Assembly: GCA_030618905.1 (NCBI GenBank)
Contig: JAUXCL010000156.1
Span: 1-5,802 of the forward strand
Direction: 5' to 3'
DNA from: Bacteroidales bacterium
GTDB taxonomy: Bacteria > Bacteroidota > Bacteroidia > Bacteroidales > B18-G4
Length of the DNA: 5,802 nt
Part shown: positions 1-5,339 of the stretch, piece after piece
Position numbering within the stretch: position 1 is the stretch's first letter
How the letters are laid out: each line of letters opens with the position of its first letter
Translations under genes and position numbers: made by a program
Notes under the pieces: model-generated
Seen by the model: only the letters and a program-made list of their open reading frames with translations
Databases searched by the model: none
What the model was told of the DNA's origin: nothing

Positions 1-830
1 AGAATACGATAATTGACACCTGTTTCAATGGAAAACACCCTTAAATCCTCAATATTTTGATCTACGATTACCTTTTTTGTGGGGATAGGTGGGTAAAGGT
101 CTGTCTCCTTCAAATGAAAGCCATACTTTGTGGGATCATTGAAAATGGTTTTTATGGCCAGTATCCTGAATACATACCTGGAAGTTTCTTCATTCAGGTA
201 AAGGTCATAATAGTTGTCGACCATCTGCAATTCCAGCTCCTCCCCGATGCGGTTTAATCCTGCGTTGTAACCTGCGGCAACCAATATCCAATCTCCAAAC
301 CTTTCATATGCATCCAGCATATATTGGCATGCAGCTTCGGTGGCTTTTTCAACGTGGTAGCGCTCATCCACCTGTTCATCCACTTCCAGTCCGTAATCTT
401 TGGCTGTACCTTCTAAAAACTGCCAGAATCCTTTAGCTCCGGAGGGCGAAACGGCATTGGTGAGTCCACTTTCAATTAAAGCCAGGTATTTGAAATCTTC
501 CGGAATATTGTTTTTCTTCAGGATGGGTTCGATCACCGGGAACCAACGATTAGCCCTTTTAAACAACAATAATGTTGATGTATGCCAATAGGTATTGACC
601 AGCAATTCACGGTCAAGGCCTTCCCTCACATAATATCTTCCCAAAGGTACCTCTTCATCAGCAAAATAAAGTTCATCCGGTATTTCGGGAGAATAAGTCC
701 TGCTCATCCCATTATGGCCCTGACTGTATTCATTTTCTGAAACACCTTTCTGACCCGAACAATTCTGACCGAAAAAGGCAAGTATAATGAATATGACAAA
801 TGCAATTGAGAGATAATATATTTTCTTCAT
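1..830 (-). CDS. Lytic murein transglycosylase (SLT/MltD-like, GH23), 3' end beyond window
   Basis: This frame is open from an ATG at 830 to the left edge, giving 276 residues without a stop; the C-terminus lies outside the window. Residues 4-20 form a hydrophobic export segment after a Lys-Lys start. Cys24 is not in a good lipobox (GQNC), so an ordinary signal peptide or membrane anchor is more likely than a lipoprotein. The catalytic domain spans about 95-230 and shows the family signatures in order: ALIESGL with the presumed catalytic Glu120, SPSGAKGFWQF (128-138), AAGYNAG (185-191) and EETSRYVFRILA (214-225). Enzymes of this family cleave the glycan strands of peptidoglycan to 1,6-anhydromuramyl products in the periplasm. 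The MltD-like order and the extended N-terminal region make LysM repeats plausible in the missing part, but none is visible. It starts 4 nt after the rfbC stop, so it is probably the third gene of the lpdA-rfbC unit. Family assignment is firm; the exact subfamily is not. Confidence 0.9.
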   Translation of the reverse strand, partial: MKKIYYLSIAFVIFIILAFFGQNCSGQKGVSENEYSQGHNGMSRTYSPEIPDELYFADEEVPLGRYYVREGLDRELLVNTYWHTSTLLLFKRANRWFPVIEPILKKNNIPEDFKYLALIESGLTNAVSPSGAKGFWQFLEGTAKDYGLEVDEQVDERYHVEKATEAACQYMLDAYERFGDWILVAAGYNAGLNRIGEELELQMVDNYYDLYLNEETSRYVFRILAIKTIFNDPTKYGFHLKETDLYPPIPTKKVIVDQNIEDLRVFSIETGVNYRI

Positions 831-834
831 CCGA

Positions 835-1377
835 TCAAAACTTGCTTTGCAGATCTTTAAACAGCGGAGCTTTATTATCCTTGTCTGAGATAATCGGGTC
901 CTTGATACCCCAATCAATGTTCAGGTCCGGATCGTTCCACCTGATGCTGTCTTCCGATTCTCTGTTATAAATTCTTGTACATTTATAGGTAAAGACGGTA
1001 TCGTCTTCAAGTGCCAGGAAACCATGGGCAAAGCCAGGCGGGATCCAGTAAATCAACCTGTTTCCTTCACTCAAAGTAAGGGCATTCCATTTTCCGTATG
1101 TTGGGGAATCCTTCCTGATATCAAGCACAACATCCAGGACTGCCCCTTTGATAACCCTGACCAGTTTGCCCTGCTCAAACGGAGGATTCTGAAAATGTAA
1201 ACCCCTGAGGACGTTTTTTCTTGATCTTGACTCATTATCCTGATCGAAAACCACATCCACACCCACTTCCTGCATGGCATTCCTGTTGTATGATTCGAAA
1301 AAGTATCCCCGTTCATCTTCATAAACGCTGGGTTTGATCAGGATAAGTCCTGCAATATCTGTTTGAATAAGTTCCAT
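835..1377 (-). CDS. rfbC: dTDP-4-dehydrorhamnose 3,5-epimerase (RmlC)
   Basis: The 180-residue product matches the usual length of RmlC, a cytoplasmic cupin enzyme that epimerises dTDP-4-keto-6-deoxyglucose at C3 and C5 on the way to dTDP-L-rhamnose for surface polysaccharides. Visible signatures are DERGYFFESYN (21-31), NVLRGLHFQ (55-63) with the presumed catalytic base His61, Lys71 in the QGKLVRV segment, IPPGFAHGFLAL (112-123) with His118, and Tyr131 in FTYKCT, the position of the catalytic acid in the family. The tail ISDKDNKAP (163-171) matches the conserved ISxKD segment. All expected key residues are present. The gene begins 17 nt after the lpdA stop and ends 4 nt before the transglycosylase start. 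No rfbA, rfbB or rfbD is in the window, so it is separated here from the rest of the rhamnose pathway, at least on the sides that can be seen. A related single 3- or 5-epimerase activity cannot be excluded from sequence alone. Confidence 0.93.
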   Translation of the reverse strand: MELIQTDIAGLILIKPSVYEDERGYFFESYNRNAMQEVGVDVVFDQDNESRSRKNVLRGLHFQNPPFEQGKLVRVIKGAVLDVVLDIRKDSPTYGKWNALTLSEGNRLIYWIPPGFAHGFLALEDDTVFTYKCTRIYNRESEDSIRWNDPDLNIDWGIKDPIISDKDNKAPLFKDLQSKF

Positions 1378-1394
1378 AATGTAATCTTCAACGA

Positions 1395-2786
1395 TTAGAG
1401 ATGTATCACCTCACCATAAGCTGCGGCGACAGCTTCCATGACTGCTTCAGACATTGTCGGATGTGGATGAATGGATTTAATGATCTCCTCCCCTGTTGTT
1501 TCCAGTTTCCTGGCTACCACAGCTTCTGCAATCAATTCAGTAACATTATCTCCGATCATATGACATCCGAGCCACTCACCATATTTGGCATCAAAGATGA
1601 CCTTTACAAACCCACTTCTCGATCCTGCAGCACTGGCTTTACCAGATGCGGTAAATGGAAACTTGCCCACTTTGATTTCATAGCCTGCCTCTCTGGCTTG
1701 TTTTTCAGTCATCCCAACAGAGGCGATCTCAGGGCTGGTATAGGTACAACCCGGAACATTATTGTAATCTATCGGATCAACATTCAAGCCGGCAATCCGT
1801 TCCACACAGGTAATACCCTCATGTGATGCCATATGTGCCAGTGCCGGCCCATGAACCACATCACCGATGGCATAATAACCCTGAACATTGGTCTGATAAA
1901 ACTCATCAACTTTGATCTTGTCCTTGTCCAGCCCGATGCCAACATCTTCCAGGCCAATCCCTTCTATATTTGTGGCAATTCCAACTGCGGAAAGAACGAT
2001 TTCAGCATCAATGATCTCCTCACCCTTTTTTGACTTTACTTTGACCTTGCAAACCTTAGCCTTTGTATCAACAGATTCAACTGTGGCAGCGGTCATGACC
2101 TTCATCCTGGATTTTTTGAATGAACGCTCCAATTGTTTAGACACCTCTTCATCCTCCAGGGGAACGATATTGGGCAGTAATTCCACCAGTGTAACCTGTG
2201 TGCCGAGCGTGTGATAAAAATAGGCGAATTCTGAACCTATGGCTCCGGAGCCCACCACGACCATCGAAGCCGGTTGTTTTGGTAAAACCAAGGCTTCCCG
2301 GTATCCTATGATCTTCTTTCCATCCTGTTTGAGCCCGGGCAATTCTTTGGATCTTGCTCCTGTAGCAATAATGATATGCCTGGCAGAATAATCAGTAGCT
2401 TTACCCTTATCATCTTTAACTTCAACGATCTTTCCGGGCTTGACTTTTCCAAATCCCTGCAAATGATCAATTTTATTTTTCTTGAACAGGTATTGTATGC
2501 CCGAGCTCATCCCCGTTGCCACCTGCCTGCTACGTTCGATCATTGCTTTAAAATCAGGCTTGACTTCTCCTTCAATCTTAACCCCATAATCAGATGCATG
2601 AGCAGCATAATTGAATACCTGTGCACTTTTCAATAATGCTTTTGTTGGGATGCATCCCCAGTTCAGACAAATACCACCCAATTCTGATTTCTCAACAACC
2701 GCAGTTTTCAACCCCAACTGGCTTGCACGAATGGCAGCCACGTATCCACCAGGCCCGCTCCCAATAACGATTATATCGTAATTCAT
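1395..2786 (-). CDS. lpdA: Dihydrolipoyl dehydrogenase (E3 subunit)
   Basis: The 463-residue flavoprotein is of normal length for lipoamide dehydrogenase, the E3 component that reoxidises dihydrolipoamide in the pyruvate, 2-oxoglutarate and branched-chain 2-oxoacid dehydrogenase complexes and in the glycine cleavage system, using FAD and NAD+. Domains in order: FAD-binding GSGPGG (9-14); redox-active disulfide in GGICLNWGCIPTKAL with Cys40 and Cys45; ATGAR (141-145); NAD-binding VVVGSGAIGSEFA (176-188); the second FAD segment YYAIGDVV (304-311); and the dimerisation domain ending in HPHPTMSEAVMEA (440-452), whose His442-Glu447 pair is the expected proton-relay dyad. No key residue is missing. 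The pattern CxxxxC with HPHPT separates it from mercuric or glutathione reductases. The start at 2786 is preceded by an AT-rich leader without a Shine-Dalgarno and by a well-placed Bacteroidota-type promoter. No E1 or E2 gene is adjacent, so it may serve several complexes. Confidence 0.97.
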   Translation of the reverse strand: MNYDIIVIGSGPGGYVAAIRASQLGLKTAVVEKSELGGICLNWGCIPTKALLKSAQVFNYAAHASDYGVKIEGEVKPDFKAMIERSRQVATGMSSGIQYLFKKNKIDHLQGFGKVKPGKIVEVKDDKGKATDYSARHIIIATGARSKELPGLKQDGKKIIGYREALVLPKQPASMVVVGSGAIGSEFAYFYHTLGTQVTLVELLPNIVPLEDEEVSKQLERSFKKSRMKVMTAATVESVDTKAKVCKVKVKSKKGEEIIDAEIVLSAVGIATNIEGIGLEDVGIGLDKDKIKVDEFYQTNVQGYYAIGDVVHGPALAHMASHEGITCVERIAGLNVDPIDYNNVPGCTYTSPEIASVGMTEKQAREAGYEIKVGKFPFTASGKASAAGSRSGFVKVIFDAKYGEWLGCHMIGDNVTELIAEAVVARKLETTGEEIIKSIHPHPTMSEAVMEAVAAAYGEVIHL

Positions 2787-2827
2787 AATATTTTTATTTT
2801 TGAAAATTCAAATGCCTCATTAGCGGA

Positions 2828-2861
2828 CAAATATACCACAATTATTTAAAACGATTTCAAA
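2828..2861 (-). promoter_or_regulatory. Bacteroidota-type promoter of the lpdA-rfbC-transglycosylase unit
   Basis: Read on the minus strand, TTTG (2861-2858) is followed after 22 nt by TATATTTG (2835-2828), an exact match to the Bacteroidota primary-sigma consensus TTTG / TAnnTTTG; the spacing is at or slightly above the usual range. Transcription would start near 2821, leaving a leader of about 35 nt before the lpdA ATG. No equally good match was found elsewhere in this intergenic region on either strand. Confidence 0.72.
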
Positions 2862-2940
2862 TAAATTTGCAAAAAAAAGGCCCTGATAAAAGCATTTTTT
2901 GTAATTTTAATCCATTAAAAAAATCTTTGAAATTGATTAT

Positions 2941-2961
2941 CCTCAGGGCAAGCCCACGAGG
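2941..2961. repeat. Quasi-palindrome copy 1
   Basis: The element reads CCTC-AG-GGCAAGCCC-ACGAGG. CCTC pairs with GAGG, and after a small internal mismatch GGGC pairs with GCCC around an AA centre. It aligns with copy 2 at 3070-3089 in the segments CCTC, GGCAAGCC and ACGAGG, with two substitutions and a one-base length difference. Confidence 0.65.
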
Positions 2962-3011
2962 TATTAACCCAATTTCATTCCGCCAACGCGGAACCAGATT
3001 TTTATAATACC
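2960..3011. repeat. 52-nt nested symmetric palindrome
   Basis: Outer arms GGTATTA (2960-2966) and TAATACC (3005-3011) and inner arms TTCCGC (2978-2983) and GCGGAA (2988-2993) share exactly the same centre, around the CAAC tetraloop. The two 11-nt spacers also pair in part: 2971-2975 against 2996-3000, with one G-T wobble. Both arm pairs are perfect. The element overlaps the last two bases of quasi-palindrome copy 1. Confidence 0.68.
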
Positions 3012-3019
3012 CCTCTGTC

Positions 3020-3031
3020 CCGCTAAGGCGG
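3020..3031. repeat. Short CCGC-TAAG-GCGG hairpin
   Basis: A perfect 4-bp stem around a TAAG loop. Past a single C/T mismatch it continues with GT (3017-3018) pairing with AC (3033-3034). On its own it would be trivial; it is listed because it is one of several stems packed end to end. Confidence 0.45.
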
Positions 3032-3036
3032 TACAT

Positions 3037-3057
3037 CTCCCCTGAAAATCAGGGGAG
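3037..3057. repeat. Perfect 9-bp inverted repeat, strong hairpin
   Basis: CTCCCCTGA (3037-3045) and TCAGGGGAG (3049-3057) are exact reverse complements around an AAA loop, with six G-C pairs. TTTATTA follows on the plus strand, which gives it a weak resemblance to an intrinsic terminator. No plus-strand gene ends upstream of it, so a terminator role would only make sense as attenuation of the peptidase transcript. Being part of the palindromic repeat block is the simpler reading. Confidence 0.65.
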
Positions 3058-3069
3058 TTTATTAGGAAA

Positions 3070-3089
3070 CCTCGCGGCAAGCCACGAGG
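3070..3089. repeat. Quasi-palindrome copy 2
   Basis: CCTCG (3070-3074) pairs with CGAGG (3085-3089). After one C/A mismatch, GGC pairs with GCC around an AA centre. It is the second copy of the element at 2941-2961, and the two copies bracket the palindromic block. Confidence 0.65.
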
Positions 3090-3114
3090 AATTATTTGAT
3101 TAAATATGCAAACA

Positions 3115-3138
3115 ATTTAAACATCTAAATGTTTTAAT
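3115..3138. promoter_or_regulatory. AT-rich inverted repeat ahead of the peptidase gene (possible operator)
   Basis: AAACAT (3119-3124) and ATGTTT (3129-3134) are exact reverse complements around CTAA. After a T/T mismatch, ATT (3115-3117) pairs with AAT (3136-3138). The element ends 17 nt before the ATG at 3156, a position suited to a dimeric regulator site or a leader hairpin. In such AT-rich DNA it could also be chance, and no regulator gene is present in the window. Confidence 0.35.
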
Positions 3139-3155
3139 ATCAAAAGCGAATAATC

Positions 3156-4547
3156 ATGACAAAGTATTTACTCGTGTTCATTATGGCAGGCACTATACTT
3201 GCCGGATACAGTCAGGAAACCGGATCCATTGACGACAAAACCCTCAGTGAGATTACAACTTCAATCCTGATTGATGATGAAACCCAGGCTTTAATGAATG
3301 CCATTACCAACAACAGTATTAAGAAACTGGCGGTAAACAGGGATAATGAGGGGAAGCTCAATCATTATTTTTCCAACAAGATCGATGTCAAGGACATCAC
3401 CGATCAGAAGTCATCAGGCAGGTGTTGGTTATTTACGGGCCTGAATGTTATGCGACCGGCGATCATGGACCAATACAATATCAAGCAGTTCCAGTTTTCG
3501 CATAATTATTCCTTTTTTTGGGATCAGCTTGAGAAAGCTAACCTCTTCCTGGAAGCCATTATTGCGACCAGCAGCAAGCCATTGGATGACCGTACAGTCG
3601 ACTGGTTATTAAAACATCCGATTGGAGATGGTGGCCAGTGGACAGGTGTTGTTAATATTGTCGGGAAATATGGTGTCGTACCTGTATCGGCCATGCCGGA
3701 AAGTGAGAACAGCGAAAATACAGCAATGATGTCGCGCCTGTTGAGAAGGTTATTACGCGAAGATGCCCTCACCTTGAGAGAATTATCCAAACGTGATATC
3801 AATAACCAGTATCTGCAAAAACAAAAAGTAAAGATGTTGACGGATGTTTATAAAGTCCTGGTTTTGTGCCTGGGTGAGCCACCAGGCGAATTTGTCTGGC
3901 AATATGAGGACAAGGATGGAAATATCAGTGAACCCAGGACTTACACGCCAAAATCATTTTATGAAGATGTGGTCGGGGTCAACTTAGGGGATTATGTCAT
4001 GTTCATGAACGATCCTGTAAGGCCATACTATGAGCTTTATGAAATTGAATATGACCGTCATATGCATGAAGGTGGAAACTGGAAATACATTAACCTTCCA
4101 ATGGATGAGATCAAAGCTTTCGCCAAAGCATCAATCCTTGCAGACCAGCCCATGTATTTTTCCTGTGATGTAGGTAAACAGCTGGACAGTGAAACGGGCA
4201 CTCTGGACTTAAACAACTATGACTATGATAAACTGTTGGGCGTTTCTTTTGGGATGAACAAAGAGCAGAGGATCAAGACATACGACTCTGGCTCATCCCA
4301 TGGAATGAGCCTTGTCGGGGTGAATATCCTCGAAAATGGATCCATTGACAAATGGCTGCTTGAGAACAGCTGGGGAGCGAAAAAAGGTCATAAGGGCTTT
4401 CTGACCATGACGGATGAATGGTTCAGTGAATATATGTTCCGCCTGGTCATACACAAAGATTATGTGGATGCCAAAACATTAAAAATATTGGAAAAAGAAC
4501 CTGTCATGCTGCCTCCATGGGATCCCATGTTTGCACCTGAAGAGTAA
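3156..4547 (+). CDS. Secreted C1B cysteine peptidase (bleomycin hydrolase/PepC family)
   Basis: The 463-residue product is a papain-superfamily peptidase of the C1B type, a family best known as cytosolic aminopeptidases. The catalytic signatures are intact: QKSSGRCWLF (84-93) with oxyanion-hole Gln84 and nucleophile Cys90, SSHGMSLVGVN (380-390) with His382, and WLLENSWG (400-407) with Asn404. The segment GKYGVVPVSAMPES (170-183) is another family landmark. The N-terminus (MTKYLLVFIMAGTILAGYSQ) looks like a signal peptide, with a likely cleavage before Gln20 and no lipobox cysteine, so export to the periplasm or beyond is inferred. After removal of about 19 residues the mature length is normal for the family. 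The C-terminus reads LPPWDPMFAPEE instead of the usual WDPMGALA-type end; in PepC and bleomycin hydrolases this tail lies in the active-site cleft and shapes aminopeptidase specificity. The start at 3156 is chosen because it gives the signal peptide. Its substrate is unknown. Confidence 0.93.
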   Translation: MTKYLLVFIMAGTILAGYSQETGSIDDKTLSEITTSILIDDETQALMNAITNNSIKKLAVNRDNEGKLNHYFSNKIDVKDITDQKSSGRCWLFTGLNVMRPAIMDQYNIKQFQFSHNYSFFWDQLEKANLFLEAIIATSSKPLDDRTVDWLLKHPIGDGGQWTGVVNIVGKYGVVPVSAMPESENSENTAMMSRLLRRLLREDALTLRELSKRDINNQYLQKQKVKMLTDVYKVLVLCLGEPPGEFVWQYEDKDGNISEPRTYTPKSFYEDVVGVNLGDYVMFMNDPVRPYYELYEIEYDRHMHEGGNWKYINLPMDEIKAFAKASILADQPMYFSCDVGKQLDSETGTLDLNNYDYDKLLGVSFGMNKEQRIKTYDSGSSHGMSLVGVNILENGSIDKWLLENSWGAKKGHKGFLTMTDEWFSEYMFRLVIHKDYVDAKTLKILEKEPVMLPPWDPMFAPEE

Positions 4548-4603
4548 GGTTTGAATGCGTAATTTCATCAAAAGCTATTGTGTATTAAAATAATATATCA
4601 AAG

Positions 4604-5305
4604 ATGAGTGAAAAATATATAATTGAAACGCTGGGCACCATTGAAAAGAAAGAAAAACTGGAACCGATCGGTTATGAGAACCTGGTACTGGAATCACATC
4701 ACCCATTTCCAGGTTACCATGGAACTACAGTTCCTGATGTAGACAAGCCAATGTCTGTATTCCTGATAACGAAATTCGATTATGGAGAAGACAAGATCAT
4801 CCGGATTATCCAGAAAATCAAGAAAAGTCAAAAAATTAAATTTGACGCAACACCCGGGCATGTATTCTTTATCAGGGATATGGTTCCGTGTATAAGGCTC
4901 AAGGGTATTGAAGATTATAAATATATACCAGACATCCTGCAGTGTTTTAAAGATGAGGGCATTGCTTTCCAGGCAAATAAAAAAGTTGAACCCTATGAAG
5001 GCCTCATCAGGATCAAGAAATACTTTATCCTCGAGCCAATTACAGATTGTACTTTAAAAGACATTGAAGTTCCGGCCATGACTTATTTTCAAATCCCGAA
5101 AATCGTTGATTGGAACTCATTTCAAACCATGACTGAGGATATCAAACGAAATATTGATGATCCCAATTTTGATGCGGCATTGGCCACAATATACCGAAGG
5201 TCCGGTCTCATAGACTACATCAGGATCTATGACAGCGAGTGCAGCCAGGAGAAATTAGACCTCATCCGGAAAAAGTACATCCAACGAATGAAAAAACTGG
5301 ATTAA
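4604..5305 (+). CDS. Conserved-looking protein of unknown function, 233 aa, soluble
   Basis: I do not recognise this protein. It has no signal peptide and no membrane segment, so it is predicted to be cytoplasmic. It is rich in Lys, Ile and Asp/Glu. A distinctive segment is HHPFPGYHGTTVPDVDKP (32-49), followed by MSVFLITKFDYGEDKIIRIIQKIKK (50-74, quoted from the residue range), a strand-helix pattern, then HVFFIRDMVPCIRLKGI (86-102). A second strand-helix stretch, MTYFQIPKIVDWNSFQTM (159-176) leading into a helix to about 184, resembles the first in layout, so a duplicated alpha/beta domain is possible. The C-terminal part (YIRIYDSECSQEKLDLIRKK, 205-224) ends in a basic helix. Four cysteines (96, 114, 149, 213) are scattered and do not form a metal-binding motif. 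It lies 56 nt after the peptidase gene and 34 nt before the MscS-type channel gene, so it may be co-transcribed with either. The ATG at 4604 has no clear Shine-Dalgarno, as at the other starts here. Confidence 0.82.
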   Translation: MSEKYIIETLGTIEKKEKLEPIGYENLVLESHHPFPGYHGTTVPDVDKPMSVFLITKFDYGEDKIIRIIQKIKKSQKIKFDATPGHVFFIRDMVPCIRLKGIEDYKYIPDILQCFKDEGIAFQANKKVEPYEGLIRIKKYFILEPITDCTLKDIEVPAMTYFQIPKIVDWNSFQTMTEDIKRNIDDPNFDAALATIYRRSGLIDYIRIYDSECSQEKLDLIRKKYIQRMKKLD

Positions 5306-5339
5306 ACGACATTTTAAATCATATCACTCTTATTCACAC

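Larger units (their letters stand above)
2941..3089. repeat. Composite palindromic repeat block (REP/MITE-like)
   Basis: The block begins and ends with two versions of the same quasi-palindrome (2941-2961 and 3070-3089) and contains a 52-nt symmetric palindrome (2960-3011), a small hairpin (3020-3031) and a perfect 9-bp hairpin (3037-3057). Nearly the whole 149 nt can form local stems, and the stems are GC-richer than the AT-rich flanks. This is the usual look of REP-like or non-autonomous mobile palindromic elements. No transposase, target-site duplication or third copy is visible in the window, so the mobile nature is inferred from structure alone. Confidence 0.6.
2787..3155. other. Divergent intergenic region with promoter and palindromic repeat block
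   Basis: This 369-nt stretch separates the leftward lpdA unit from the rightward peptidase gene, and no convincing coding sequence was found in it. Positions 2787-2940 are AT-rich with A and T runs and contain the lpdA promoter. Positions 2941-3089 are a block of closely packed palindromes, listed separately. Positions 3090-3155 are again AT-rich and carry one inverted repeat. A TATAAT-like hexamer occurs at 3003-3008, but it lies inside a palindrome arm and lacks a matching upstream box, so no plus-strand promoter is called. Confidence 0.7.

Noticed and set aside
57..591. Two short plus-strand open frames (57-257 and 400-591)
   Set aside because: Both are shadows of the lytic transglycosylase gene, whose minus-strand frame carries the catalytic ESGL, GAKGFWQF and AAGYNAG motifs through this region.
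759..761. Cys24 of the transglycosylase as a lipoprotein acylation site
   Set aside because: The residues before it (FGQN) do not fit the lipobox pattern, so a lipoprotein call is not supported.
1401..1826. A 141-codon open frame on the plus strand
   Set aside because: It lies wholly inside lpdA on the opposite strand, where every lipoamide dehydrogenase motif is intact. Its own translation is rich in Cys, His and Phe with no recognisable domain.
2941..3089. CRISPR array or riboswitch in the intergenic region
   Set aside because: There are only two copies of the 20-21 nt element, they are 108 nt apart, and the stretch between them is itself palindromic, unlike a CRISPR spacer. No known riboswitch core was recognised.
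3524..3802. A 92-codon open frame on the minus strand
   Set aside because: It is antisense to the core of the C1B peptidase gene, has low-complexity Ser/Asn/Arg content and has no leader or promoter signal.
4548..4603. Internal promoter between the peptidase and the unknown protein (GGTTTG near the peptidase stop)
   Set aside because: The TA and TTTG elements are spaced by 3 nt rather than 2, and there is no upstream TTTG box at the right distance, so it is too weak to call.
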